From positions 1,210,001 through 1,274,000 of the forward strand of contig NZ_JBBNAD010000005.1 of NCBI RefSeq assembly GCF_037996765.1: a stretch of DNA of 64,000 nt, in the 5' to 3' direction. How positions within the stretch are numbered: position 1 is the first letter of the stretch; each line of letters starts with the position of its first letter. Below, in pieces: positions 1-8,985 of the stretch. A program made the position numbers and the translations under genes. Origin of the DNA: Bdellovibrio sp. GT3. Its GTDB lineage: Bacteria; Bdellovibrionota; Bdellovibrionia; Bdellovibrionales; Bdellovibrionaceae. The notes under the pieces are model-generated. The model was not told the origin of the DNA, made no database searches, and saw only the letters and a program-made list of their open reading frames with translations.

Positions 1-2
1 AA

Positions 3-917
3 CTTTTGGGTTATGCCGGCGAAGAGATCAAAGAAAAGAACTCCATGAAAGTGGAAGGCCCGCTGGCAAGAGCTTTAAAATCCCTGGAAGGCGAATTGCA
101 AAACAAGGGTGTTAAAGTAGTTCGTAATTTTCAGGAAACCAGCCCGTTGGATTTGCATGCCGATGCTTTGGTAAAGGCATTTGAAAACATCATCATGAAT
201 TCCATTGAAGCAATGGAGCGCATGCCGAAAAAGGAACTGAAGCTGGATCTTTTCGAGGACGGTTCCGGAGTGCATTTGTCATTCGAGGATTCCGGTGAAG
301 GTATTGATTCGGCAAATCTGACAAAAATTTTCGATCCGTTTTTCACCACACGTTCATTCAAGAATCACATGGGGTTGGGATTGTCAGCGGCCTTCGGTGT
401 GTTGAAGGAACATAATGCTGAAGTCAAAGTCACGTCCGAGCGCGGTTTCGGCGCAAAAGTTCTGATCACCTTCAAGAAGGTGGAAGCAGTGGGTGTTTTG
501 AAAGCGCCATTGGCGGCACCAGTGGCTCCGGCTCCGGTGGTTGAAAAGATTCAGATTCAAGGCGAGGTGTTGCAGCTTCGCGAGGAGTCCCCGCATCGCG
601 AAGAAGCGGAAGCGGAATTTGTGGAGACGAAAATGCAAGCATCAACAGGCACTCATTCACCATTGGATGTGAATATCGACAAACTTTTGGAAATGCCTGA
701 AGAGGTGGTTTCTTCGACAATCGACGAAGAGACACCGGTTCCGGAAATTGAAGCAGCCGATTTTTCCGAGGATAAAACCGTTGTGTCAGCGCCGATTGAT
801 GATCAGTTCACTCCGGTCAATTTGATCAATGCGCCAGCAGCAGAACTAAAACCGGTACGCAAATCCAAGGCCGACAGTTATCAAGTTGAAATTCGCAGAC
901 CTGGAAAGAGGACTTAA
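3..917 (+). CDS. Sensor histidine kinase, C-terminal part (5' truncated by window edge)
   Basis: The reading frame is open to the first base of the window, so this is the 3' part of a longer gene; the first in-window start-like codon is not meaningful. The visible part has a GHKL ATPase domain over about the first 155 residues: an N-box (NIIMNSIEAM), a G1 box (DSGEGI), an F-box (FDPFFTT) and a G2-type GLGLSAAFG. These bind ATP in histidine kinases. The phosphoacceptor His and any sensor domain lie upstream and are not seen. About 140 residues of acidic, Pro/Ala-rich low-complexity tail follow, ending in a basic stretch. The stop directly abuts the TTG start of the next gene, which has a receiver-like N-terminus, so the two are probably co-transcribed signalling partners (inference). 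Confidence 0.88.
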   Translation, partial: LLGYAGEEIKEKNSMKVEGPLARALKSLEGELQNKGVKVVRNFQETSPLDLHADALVKAFENIIMNSIEAMERMPKKELKLDLFEDGSGVHLSFEDSGEGIDSANLTKIFDPFFTTRSFKNHMGLGLSAAFGVLKEHNAEVKVTSERGFGAKVLITFKKVEAVGVLKAPLAAPVAPAPVVEKIQIQGEVLQLREESPHREEAEAEFVETKMQASTGTHSPLDVNIDKLLEMPEEVVSSTIDEETPVPEIEAADFSEDKTVVSAPIDDQFTPVNLINAPAAELKPVRKSKADSYQVEIRRPGKRT

Positions 918-2405
918 TTGGACATTCGCGATCATAGCTCTCAGTTTACAGTTTATGTATTCACCACGGATGTGGATCAGGGTGCTGCCGTGAAGGTTTC
1001 TCTTTCGCAGGCGGGTTATGATGCCTATTTTATCCAGGATCCTGAGCAGCTGGAACAGCGTTTGAAAGACACTCCACCGCATTTGCTGGTGTTTTCGACG
1101 GCGACTATGGCGGGTGCTTTAAGTGATTTCGTGGTCCATGTGCAAAAGATCAACGACGAGATTCGTTTCATTGCGATCTCAAATTTGGGGCAGTTTGATA
1201 TTTTGTCCCAGTATCAAAGTTTCGGATTCATGGATGTTATCTCTGACGAGGCCGTGGCGATAGAGTCCCGCGTGCTTTGGGCCGTGGATCGGGCTTGTGA
1301 AAAAATTTATCTGGCTTTGCAGAACGAACAGTTGATCGAGGATATTGAATCCACCAAGCAACAGCTTGAAGATGTTCAACAGGCAGCAATGACCACGATG
1401 AAGCATCAGGAGGAAGAGGCGGCTCGTCCGGCTTTCCCGATGCGTATCGCTGAGTATCGTTCCGCGCAATCCAAAGAAGACATGGTACAAAGATTTCTGA
1501 ACGGAATCTCTGAAAGCCGTTGCGTGTTTTTTAAATTTCTTCCTTCCGTGCGCAGCTTCGTGGCCACGCACGCCAATGGAATCGATTCGGCGCAAATTCA
1601 AGGTGTCGGAACTCAACTGACCACGGACGAGATGAAAGACCTGGGGTCGCAATTGGCCATGGGTTTGATTCCACCAAGTTTTTCGAATCTGTTGATCGAA
1701 GCCTTTCATTTGAAGCCACCCAAGGCGATTCCGCTTTACGGTGGCAATCAATTGGAAGGACTGTTCGTATATTCCGGTGGTATGGAAGCACAGGCGCTGG
1801 CTCAGTTGAACGATGAGTACACACTGTTTAATCTCTGTTACTCACATTTTGTTCTGGAAAAAAGAGTCGACACGCTGGAAGTCCAAGATTTTGTGACGGA
1901 ACTCTTTAATCGCAATCACTATGTTAAAGTTTTGGAGGATGAAGTTGCTCGTGCCCGTCGTTTGAAACAACCTCTGGCAATCGTAAAAATCTCCATGGAT
2001 GATTTTTATGAGATCGAGTCATCTTTGGGTGATGCGGTGAGGGATGAGTTGCTAAAATCATTGGCAACTGTGATATCAAAATCCAGTCGTACCAACGATA
2101 CGAACTTCAGAACAGCAGCCAATGAGTTGACAATGGTGCTGCCTCATTGCTCTAAAAAAGGGGCAGCGTTGCGTGCGGAAAGAGTTCGTCGCGCTGTTGA
2201 GGGAAGTACGTTCCTGGAAAATGGAATGCAGGTGTCGATCAGTTTGGGAGTGAGTGAATACCCTTCGTTGTGTGATTCACCGAAGTCCCTGGATGAATCA
2301 GCTGGGAAAGCCCTGGCGCACATTGCAGATAAGGGTGGAAACAAGATTTGCTTGTACAAAGCCCCGGAAAGTCACAAGCCTGAATTCGAAATTCCGGCTG
2401 AATAG
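918..2405 (+). CDS. Receiver-like / degenerate GGDEF domain protein
   Basis: This is a 495-residue cytoplasmic signalling protein. The N-terminal 120 residues resemble a response-regulator receiver fold (VYVFTTDVD, then LLVFSTATM), but the usual phosphoacceptor Asp is not evident. A charged Gln/Glu-rich helix (about 130-165) forms a linker, followed by a region of about 150 residues that could be GAF-like. Residues about 325-485 are a GGDEF fold (LFNRNHYVKVLEDEVARA, then ISLGVSEYP), but the signature GG[D/E]EF is replaced by AANEL. The domain is therefore expected not to make c-di-GMP and may bind a ligand or partner. The start is TTG at 918, directly after the stop of the kinase gene and preceded by an AGAGGA ribosome site. 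The start and the pairing with the kinase are inference. Confidence 0.85.
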   Translation: MDIRDHSSQFTVYVFTTDVDQGAAVKVSLSQAGYDAYFIQDPEQLEQRLKDTPPHLLVFSTATMAGALSDFVVHVQKINDEIRFIAISNLGQFDILSQYQSFGFMDVISDEAVAIESRVLWAVDRACEKIYLALQNEQLIEDIESTKQQLEDVQQAAMTTMKHQEEEAARPAFPMRIAEYRSAQSKEDMVQRFLNGISESRCVFFKFLPSVRSFVATHANGIDSAQIQGVGTQLTTDEMKDLGSQLAMGLIPPSFSNLLIEAFHLKPPKAIPLYGGNQLEGLFVYSGGMEAQALAQLNDEYTLFNLCYSHFVLEKRVDTLEVQDFVTELFNRNHYVKVLEDEVARARRLKQPLAIVKISMDDFYEIESSLGDAVRDELLKSLATVISKSSRTNDTNFRTAANELTMVLPHCSKKGAALRAERVRRAVEGSTFLENGMQVSISLGVSEYPSLCDSPKSLDESAGKALAHIADKGGNKICLYKAPESHKPEFEIPAE

Positions 2406-2419
2406 GATTAGTGTTTTTA

Positions 2420-3595
2420 ATGGAAATGTTTCGAAAAACTTTTGCGGAAATAAATTTGGATAACCTGACACATAACATTCGTGTCTTGCAAAAGGCGTTT
2501 CCGAACAGGTTCCTGTGCCCGATGGTCAAAGCCAATGCCTATGGCCACGGTGATGTTAAACTTGCTTTGCACCTGGAAAAGCTGGGCATCCAGCAATTGG
2601 GTGTCTGTCTGATTGAGGAAGGTCTGTTGCTTAGAAAATCCGGCGTAAAAGTGGAAATTCTGGTCTTCAGAGGTTTCGATGAAATTGGTGCCAAGGCAAT
2701 TATCGACAACAACATGACCGCCGTTGTCAGCACCTGGGAGCAGATTGAAGCTCTGGAAAAAGTCGCAAATAAAAAAGTCAGCGTTCATGTTAAATTTGAT
2801 ACCGGGATGAATCGCCTGGGTTTCCGGGTTGAAGAGGCGCAAAAAGTCTTTGATCGTTTGAATGGTCACGCAAAGATTGAAGTAAAGGCCCTGTGCACTC
2901 ATCTTTATATTGGTGAAAATGCGCAGGAAATGGATCAAACCAGCGCGCATCAGTTGCAAAAATTGAATAAGATCTCCGAAGTCTTCAAATCCATGAATGT
3001 GTTCTGTCATGCACTGAACAGTTCGGGAATTTTGAATTTGATGGAGATGGATAAAAAAGGTTCTCAGGATAAATCTCATCCTCTGTATATGCAGAACTGG
3101 GGGTTGCGCCCGGGTTTGATGATTTATGGTTACAGCTCGTTGGGACATCCTGACGTGGCGGGATTGAAACCGGTGATGAATTTGAAATCGGTGGTGAATA
3201 ACTTTCGCCAGGTAAAAGCCGGGGAAACTGTTTCTTATGGCGCAAAATGGACGGCACAGCGTGATTCTGTCATCGCTGTTATTTCCATTGGCTATGGTGA
3301 CGGTTATCATCGTCTGCTTTCCAATAAATCGTCGGTGTTGTTTGATGGTAAAAATGTGCCTGTGGTCGGAACCGTTTGTATGGACTACCTGATGGTGGAC
3401 GTGACAGATGTGGTTCAGGGGCGTGCACTTGAAACATTCAAAAACACAGAAGTCGTTTTATTCGGTGCAGATCAAAAAGGTCATGTGCTTTCGGCTGATG
3501 AGTTGGCTCATAAAGCCCATACCATTTCTTATGAAATGTTGACCAGCGTGGGTGAGCGTGTGCCTCGGGTGTACGTCGGTAAGGAGACTCCGTGA
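2420..3595 (+). CDS. alr: Alanine racemase
   Basis: This PLP enzyme interconverts L- and D-alanine for peptidoglycan synthesis in the cytoplasm. The PLP-lysine motif (MVKANAYGHG) is near residue 35, and the N-terminal barrel continues through CTHLY and NSSG. The C-terminal beta domain carries the catalytic Tyr in VSYGAKWTA and the GTVCMDYLMVDVT motif. About 391 residues is slightly longer than the usual 360-380. Three starts are possible: GTG 2411 (AGGA at 2404 too close), ATG 2420 and ATG 2426. ATG 2420 is chosen for spacing and because family members begin shortly before this point. The stop overlaps the GTG start of the mlaE-like gene, so it is translationally coupled to the lipid transporter. 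Confidence 0.93.
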   Translation: MEMFRKTFAEINLDNLTHNIRVLQKAFPNRFLCPMVKANAYGHGDVKLALHLEKLGIQQLGVCLIEEGLLLRKSGVKVEILVFRGFDEIGAKAIIDNNMTAVVSTWEQIEALEKVANKKVSVHVKFDTGMNRLGFRVEEAQKVFDRLNGHAKIEVKALCTHLYIGENAQEMDQTSAHQLQKLNKISEVFKSMNVFCHALNSSGILNLMEMDKKGSQDKSHPLYMQNWGLRPGLMIYGYSSLGHPDVAGLKPVMNLKSVVNNFRQVKAGETVSYGAKWTAQRDSVIAVISIGYGDGYHRLLSNKSSVLFDGKNVPVVGTVCMDYLMVDVTDVVQGRALETFKNTEVVLFGADQKGHVLSADELAHKAHTISYEMLTSVGERVPRVYVGKETP

Positions 3596-4428
3596 GTTCA
3601 CAAGGACTGGTACAAAAAGCAGCGTTTGGTGTTTCCTGGATCGGAGCTTCGTTTATCGGTTTCTTCCGCAGTTTTGTCGAAGAAACCGGGCGCATGATGA
3701 TGTTCTTCGGGGAAAGCATCCGTTTAATTTTTGCCAAGCCTTCGCGTTTTCCGGAAATCATCAAGCACATGGAGTTCATCGGAAATCAGTCCATTTGGAT
3801 CATCTGCCTGACCGGTGGATTTACAGGACTGGCGCTTTCGATGCAGATTTATCTGGGATTCAAAATGTTTAATGCCGTGAATATGGTTGGACCGGTTGTG
3901 GCTCTGGGGATTACCCGTGAGTTGGGTCCGGTATTGACGGGATTGATCGTGGCGGCGCGTGCCGGTGGAGCGATGGCCGCTCGCCTGGGAACGATGCGCG
4001 TGAATGAGCAGATTGACGCCCTGGAAGTTATGGGTGTGAACACCAAGCAATATCTGATCTCCCCAAGATTGGTGGCGGCATTTATCTGTATGCCACTTTT
4101 GACTGCTGTTTTCGACTTTGTCGCGATGATGGGCAGTTGGTTTTTGTGTGTGAAGATCGTGCAACTTGATGAAGCAGTTTTCTGGCAGAAAATCCGCGAC
4201 ATGATCGAGGTCAAACACATCAATGAAGGTTTGATCAAAGGTGCAGTCTTCGGGGTTTTCTTTGCTTTGATTTGTACCTTCCGTGGCTTTAATACCACGG
4301 GCGGCGCCAAAGGCGTGGGTGAAGCCACCAACCAGGGCGTCGTACAAAGCATGGTCATGATTATTATGCTGGATTACTTCCTGACAAATTTGATCCGTCT
4401 TTACTACAGCCTGATGGGGATCTCATAA
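3592..4428 (+). CDS. mlaE: MlaE-family ABC transporter permease
   Basis: This is the inner-membrane permease of a Mla/MCE-type phospholipid transporter. At 278 residues it has the length and pattern of MlaE/YrbE: an N-terminal amphipathic region, about five hydrophobic segments, the conserved GPVVALGITRELGPVLTGLIVAARAGGAMAA-type core (about residues 100-128), and the EQIDALEVMG motif that contacts the ATPase. The start is GTG 3592, with AAGGAG five bases upstream. It overlaps both alr and the next ATPase gene by a few bases. MlaB (STAS) and MlaC (periplasmic carrier) are not adjacent. Confidence 0.93.
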   Translation: MSSQGLVQKAAFGVSWIGASFIGFFRSFVEETGRMMMFFGESIRLIFAKPSRFPEIIKHMEFIGNQSIWIICLTGGFTGLALSMQIYLGFKMFNAVNMVGPVVALGITRELGPVLTGLIVAARAGGAMAARLGTMRVNEQIDALEVMGVNTKQYLISPRLVAAFICMPLLTAVFDFVAMMGSWFLCVKIVQLDEAVFWQKIRDMIEVKHINEGLIKGAVFGVFFALICTFRGFNTTGGAKGVGEATNQGVVQSMVMIIMLDYFLTNLIRLYYSLMGIS

Positions 4429-5192
4429 TGTTCAAACAACCCGCTGTACAAATTCGTGACTTGAAAAAAACCTTCGATGGCAACGACTACATTTTGAAGG
4501 GGATCAATCTTGAGATTCCCAAGGGAAGTCTGACTGCGATTATCGGGTTTTCCGGTACTGGAAAAAGTGTGATGCTAAAGCATCTGTTGGGTTTGTATAA
4601 ACCCACTTCCGGTTCCATCGAAGTTTTGGGGCGGGATTTAAATCAGATGAATGAGGATGACCTCACCAAGTTCAGACAGAAATTCGGCGTGTTGTTTCAG
4701 TCCGCTGCTTTGTTTGATGACATGTCTGTTCTGGAAAACGTCTGCTTCCCACTTTTTGAGCACCGCCGGGATTTGAAGGAAACTCAAGTCCTTCGTATTG
4801 CTGAAGATAAACTTCATCAGGTCGGTCTGGACCCTAAGCACTACAAAAAACTTCCGAGTCAAATCTCGGGTGGAATGCAAAAAAGAACGGGTCTAGCCAG
4901 AGCTCTCGCCCTAGATCCAGAAATCCTGATCTATGATGAGCCCACCACGGGTTTAGATCCCATTCTGACTGAAATGGTAGATAATTTAATCCTGGATACG
5001 CATAAGCAACGGAATGGGCAATTGACGTCAATCATGGTTTCTCATGATTTGTCCGCCGCGTTTAGGATTGCGGATCATATCGCGATGTTAGATAGTGGCA
5101 GGGTTTTACTATTCGGGACTCCAGAGGACTTCTTTAATACCGATATTGAGTTGGTTAAGAAGTTCGTGAATAAAGGGATGAAACATCAATGA
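4428..5192 (+). CDS. mlaF: MlaF-family ABC transporter ATP-binding protein
   Basis: This is the cytoplasmic ATPase that drives the MlaE permease. Walker A is GFSGTGKS (about residues 41-48), the ABC signature is ISGGMQKR (about 145), Walker B is ILIYDEPTTGLDP and the H-loop is SHD. At 254 residues the length is standard. The Phe in Walker A (GFSGTGKS) and the GGMQKR signature are typical of the Mla/Ttg2A branch. The ATG overlaps the final base of mlaE and the stop overlaps the MCE gene, so the three form one transport unit. Confidence 0.94.
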   Translation: MFKQPAVQIRDLKKTFDGNDYILKGINLEIPKGSLTAIIGFSGTGKSVMLKHLLGLYKPTSGSIEVLGRDLNQMNEDDLTKFRQKFGVLFQSAALFDDMSVLENVCFPLFEHRRDLKETQVLRIAEDKLHQVGLDPKHYKKLPSQISGGMQKRTGLARALALDPEILIYDEPTTGLDPILTEMVDNLILDTHKQRNGQLTSIMVSHDLSAAFRIADHIAMLDSGRVLLFGTPEDFFNTDIELVKKFVNKGMKHQ

Positions 5193-6556
5193 ATTGGCTC
5201 CGTGCTGCTGAGTTTAAAGTAGGTCTTTTGGTGATCGTAGTTGGATCACTGATTGCCGTTATGTCCATGCAGGTGAGCGAAGATCCCTCTTACCTTGGCC
5301 GTTCCAAAAAAGCCTGGTTCCTTCTTCCCAATGCGGGTGGTCTGGTTAAGAATTCAGCAATTCGTTCTGCGGGTATTCCTGTGGGTGTTATCAAAGACAT
5401 TCGTTTGCAGGATGGCCAGGCCCGTGTCGACATCACCGTTAAATCAGATGTTCCTCTAACAACATCTGCAGGTATTGAAATCAAAGCTCAAGGTATTTTG
5501 GGTGACTCCCACGTTGAAGTTTACCCGGGCTCTCCGACAGATCCACCACTTCCTGACAATGCGCAAATTTTGAATGTCAAAGCCGGTGGTTCTTTGGAAA
5601 ACCTGGTTCAGCAAGTGGGTGAGGTCACGTCCTCATTGAAAGCAGTGGCAAAAAATCTGGAGCAAGCGACTTCTGAAAATGGAACTCGCAACCACATCCT
5701 GGGTCGCATCGTTAAGAACGTAGAAACGATCACGCAAGACCTGGCGCAAATGACGACTGAAAACAAAGACAAAGTCGGCGACATCGTGAACGATGTTCAA
5801 GACATCACAACCAGCCTGCGTGAAGTCATGAATGACAACAGCGACACAGGACTTAAAAAGACCTGGGCTCGTCTGGCTGAGACCATGAAGAACCTGGATG
5901 AAATCACCGGCAAAATCAATCGTGGTGAAGGGACTATCGGTAAACTTATCAGCGACGAAGCTACTGCTGAAAAAGTCGACAGTGCCATTGATGGTCTGAA
6001 CAACATGGTCGGTGCGGCCAGCAGTATCGAAACTGCTTTCGATTTCAGAACTGATTATCTGGGCGAAGTGGGTAACTGGAAAACGACAGTGGGTGTAAGA
6101 ATCCAGCCTGGGTTGGATCGTTACTACTACCTTGCGGTCGTGGATGATCCAGTGGGCCTTGTGGAAACAACACGCTTTCAATACTCCGGTGCACCTCCAC
6201 AAAACTCGGGTGACTACTACGAAAAGAAAACTTACGAAAACAAACTTAAATTCACGTTGTTATTCGCTAAAAACTTCTGGGATCTGACTCTTAAAGGGGG
6301 CGTGATCGAGAATGGTGGCGGTTTCGGTGTGGATTACTACTTCTTCCGTCGTAAGATGAAAGCGACTGTGGAGGCGTTTGACTTCACTCGTACCAACTTG
6401 CGCGGGAATATCAGTTACTTCTTCTATCGTGGTCTTTACCTGAACGCCGGTTGGAATGATGCCTTCAATAAGAACGACGCGAGTTCATCTTATATCGGTG
6501 CTGGTCTTTTGCTGACCAACGACGATTTAAAACTGCTCCTCACGAAGGGGCTGTAA
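5189..6556 (+). CDS. mlaD: MCE-domain (MlaD-family) lipid transport protein with C-terminal beta-rich domain
   Basis: This is the substrate-binding MCE component of the lipid transporter, anchored in the inner membrane by one N-terminal helix (residues about 9-27) with the rest in the periplasm. The MCE domain spans about residues 38-125 (FLLPNAGGLVKNSAIRSAGI, then the conserved GILGDSHVEVYPG). A long helical linker follows (about 130-270). The last 170 residues are different: alternating aromatic/polar strands such as RYYYLAVVDD, YFFRRKMKATVEAFDF and NISYFFYRGLYLNAGW look like outer-membrane-type beta structure. E. coli MlaD is only about 180 residues, so this protein is over twice as long. 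The four-base overlap with mlaF supports one operon. Confidence 0.9.
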   Translation: MNWLRAAEFKVGLLVIVVGSLIAVMSMQVSEDPSYLGRSKKAWFLLPNAGGLVKNSAIRSAGIPVGVIKDIRLQDGQARVDITVKSDVPLTTSAGIEIKAQGILGDSHVEVYPGSPTDPPLPDNAQILNVKAGGSLENLVQQVGEVTSSLKAVAKNLEQATSENGTRNHILGRIVKNVETITQDLAQMTTENKDKVGDIVNDVQDITTSLREVMNDNSDTGLKKTWARLAETMKNLDEITGKINRGEGTIGKLISDEATAEKVDSAIDGLNNMVGAASSIETAFDFRTDYLGEVGNWKTTVGVRIQPGLDRYYYLAVVDDPVGLVETTRFQYSGAPPQNSGDYYEKKTYENKLKFTLLFAKNFWDLTLKGGVIENGGGFGVDYYFFRRKMKATVEAFDFTRTNLRGNISYFFYRGLYLNAGWNDAFNKNDASSSYIGAGLLLTNDDLKLLLTKGL

Positions 6557-6559
6557 AGT

Positions 6560-8308
6560 ATGTCGGTTGAGGTTTCCAATACAGAAAAAGTATGGCTGAT
6601 AAAATCCTCAACCAGGATTCTAGGGCCATATTCTGTCGAAGAAGTCACAACACTTTTGAAAACCCGCCAGGTTTCCATCATTGATGAAATCAGACTGCCT
6701 GTCGGTCGCTGGAGTTATATCCGCGAAAATCAGCGTTTTATGGAAATCATCCGGACTATTCGTGAAGAGCAGGATAATTCTCCGGAAAACACGATGACCC
6801 AATCGATTCCTCACAATACCTCGTTTACGAAAACGGAACCGACGGTGGATCGCGAAGAGCATACTTTGACTCCGATTCCGCCTGTTCATTCCGGCATGAA
6901 GGATATTTCCGCGGCAACTGAAAGACCCGTGGGACATAAAGGTTTGCCAGGTGCTGGTGTCAGCTATGGAACAGCCAATGATGCTCGCGTGCAGGGGAAG
7001 CTTCGTCAGCAGTCCTCGACACTTCGTTGGGCTGTGATTGGATTGGCGGCGATCGTCACTCTTGGAATTTATGTGATGCTTGGTAATCGTCAGTCCCAGA
7101 CGTCAGGAAATTATGACGAACTGATTTCTCAGGCGATCCGCTATAAAAGTGTCGGCTTGTATGAAAAAGCCCTTCGCGCTTACAAATCCGCAGCAAGCTT
7201 AAAAGAGCCGGATTTGGATACCCAAATTCAAATGGCTCCGGTGCTTATTTCAGAGGATCGTCAGACTTTGCAAGGTCGTCGCACCCTGGAAAAAGCCATT
7301 GTGCAGGAAAGCCGTCAGCGCGGGGACTTGGTGGATGCCTATCTTGGAATCGCTGTTTCGTACATGATGGACGGGGACTTGAAAGAGGCCGAGAACACTT
7401 TGCAAAAAGCGATCGGTCATGAACCGTTCAATATTTCTGCGCGCTTGAATCTGGCGATTGTCGACATGAAAAAAGGCAACTACCACGAGGCCATGCGCAA
7501 GTTTGAAAACGTACTTAGCAGAGAACCCGGCAATGTTATGGCAGTCTATGGACGTGCAATGGCGGCGATGGAAGTGGCAAAGACAACATCGGATTTGTCT
7601 TACCTGAAGCACGTCGTAAATGATTTGCAAAGCACTTTGCAGAAAGCTTACTGGTTGCGCCAGGAGCTGAGTCTTTTCCTGATCTATGCATATAATTTGA
7701 TGGGCGACGTGGATGCAATGAACCAGTCGATCGTTAAGTTTTTAAGCGAGACCCCAGGCACATCCAGTCAGTACACCCATTCCTTGAACGTCGACTGGCG
7801 CTTCACTCAGTGGGATTACCTTGAGAAATATTGTTCAGAAGTCTATGCACGCAGCATTCCTTCCGCAGAGTTCAAAGCAGTTCGTGCAATTTGCCTGATG
7901 GAAATCAATCGTGACAGTGATGCCGACAAACTTCTGCGCGAAGCGATCAGTGAAGGTCCTAAAGATCCATACGTTCTTGCTGCCCAGGCTGCATATTTGA
8001 AAAAGACGGGGCGTATGCCAGAAGCCATGGCTATTCTTAAAATGCCGGAACTTTCCAGTCTGAATGTGCGGGACCGTTTGACGGGCGATATTTGTATGTC
8101 CAATCACGATGTGAATTGCGCACAGATGGCTTTCACCAGAATGTACGAAAAGAACAATGCCTCCGGTCCGGCTCTTTACGGGTTGGCCTGGGTTGTGTTG
8201 AAACGAAAAGATCGCAATGCCGCTTTAAATTATACCCGGGCGGGATTGCAAAACGAACCTACCTTCATACCTCTGTTGGAAATGAGGGATCAACTGGAGG
8301 CTGATTGA
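6560..8308 (+). CDS. GYF_2 domain / single-TM / TPR protein
   Basis: This is a 582-residue protein with three visible parts. Residues about 9-65 form a GYF_2 (DUF4339-like) domain: VWLIKSS, then ILGPYSVEEVTTLLKT and a W-containing end. A Pro/Thr-rich linker leads to one transmembrane helix at about 153-172 (WAVIGLAAIVTLGIYVML). The rest (about 185-580) is helical TPR-like repeats, for example YKSVGLYEKALRAYKSAA and GDLKEAENTLQKAIG, likely periplasmic. GYF_2 domains are thought to bind short peptides; the target here is unknown. It starts three bases after the MCE gene and its stop overlaps the next lipoprotein, so it may serve the lipid transporter or the cell envelope (inference). Confidence 0.82.
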   Translation: MSVEVSNTEKVWLIKSSTRILGPYSVEEVTTLLKTRQVSIIDEIRLPVGRWSYIRENQRFMEIIRTIREEQDNSPENTMTQSIPHNTSFTKTEPTVDREEHTLTPIPPVHSGMKDISAATERPVGHKGLPGAGVSYGTANDARVQGKLRQQSSTLRWAVIGLAAIVTLGIYVMLGNRQSQTSGNYDELISQAIRYKSVGLYEKALRAYKSAASLKEPDLDTQIQMAPVLISEDRQTLQGRRTLEKAIVQESRQRGDLVDAYLGIAVSYMMDGDLKEAENTLQKAIGHEPFNISARLNLAIVDMKKGNYHEAMRKFENVLSREPGNVMAVYGRAMAAMEVAKTTSDLSYLKHVVNDLQSTLQKAYWLRQELSLFLIYAYNLMGDVDAMNQSIVKFLSETPGTSSQYTHSLNVDWRFTQWDYLEKYCSEVYARSIPSAEFKAVRAICLMEINRDSDADKLLREAISEGPKDPYVLAAQAAYLKKTGRMPEAMAILKMPELSSLNVRDRLTGDICMSNHDVNCAQMAFTRMYEKNNASGPALYGLAWVVLKRKDRNAALNYTRAGLQNEPTFIPLLEMRDQLEAD

Positions 8309-8985
8309 TGAATCAGCCTTTTGTGCTTTTCATTCTGGGTGCTTTAGTTGCGCTGAGTGGGTGTTCCAAAGACCCAGGTGGTTATCATCGCGAAGAATAC
8401 AAAGTGGTGAAGTTCGAGGACGTGCCACCGGATTTGAAGATTCCAACCAAGGCCTGGGAGGCACTGTCTTTTCAAGCAGCTCCGGATGCCCACGGTGCGG
8501 AATCTGAAAAGGCTGATACCAGCAACAAAGAAATCGTATTTTCAGATGTGACTGTTTTCCTGGTCGATAAAAATCCCGGCATTCTGAAAGAGGAAGCCAT
8601 CAAGTTTGAATTGCCTCGTGGTGGCGGTGAAATTGATCTGTCGCAATACCTGAATGATCGTCAGGGTTCATTTTATGTCGGCTTTGAATTTCCGGCTTTC
8701 ACTGAAGCCACACAAAGCAAAGTTCTATTTGTCAGTCGCGCCCGCAAACGCCGTCTGGGTGATATTGTTTACGGTGCGGGCTGCAATCAAATTCTGGATA
8801 TCACCAACAAGTATAATCTGGCGATGAAGGGCGAAGGCCTGAAAGTCAATACCACACGGGAACGCCATATCAGTGTTCTGGGCGGTACGTTCCTGTTCTC
8901 GGCTGAAAAGGCCGGAACTATTTATGTCGCACAAGTTTCGTTCGTGGATCCAACTCATAAAAATCTTTTCTGTGAGGCGCCCTGA
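8308..8985 (+). CDS. Lipoprotein of unknown function
   Basis: This predicted lipoprotein has about 225 residues. The N-terminus is a short hydrophobic signal followed by the lipobox LSGC, so the Cys near residue 20 would be lipidated. The mature part is mixed beta-type sequence with no domain I recognise; it includes CNQILDITNKY and ends in FCEAP, leaving two further Cys that could pair. The ATG at 8308 is preferred over a TTG one codon earlier because GGAGG lies seven bases upstream and it forms an ATGA overlap with the TPR gene. The operon position suggests an envelope role, but no function can be assigned. Confidence 0.78.
   Translation: MNQPFVLFILGALVALSGCSKDPGGYHREEYKVVKFEDVPPDLKIPTKAWEALSFQAAPDAHGAESEKADTSNKEIVFSDVTVFLVDKNPGILKEEAIKFELPRGGGEIDLSQYLNDRQGSFYVGFEFPAFTEATQSKVLFVSRARKRRLGDIVYGAGCNQILDITNKYNLAMKGEGLKVNTTRERHISVLGGTFLFSAEKAGTIYVAQVSFVDPTHKNLFCEAP

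Noticed and set aside
1179-1751. A 190-codon minus-strand ORF.
   Set aside because: It is fully antisense to the GGDEF-type gene with no ribosome site or family resemblance.
2417-3310. A long minus-strand ORF opposite alanine racemase.
   Set aside because: It lies entirely inside alr, which has full catalytic motifs; the reverse frame has no motif.
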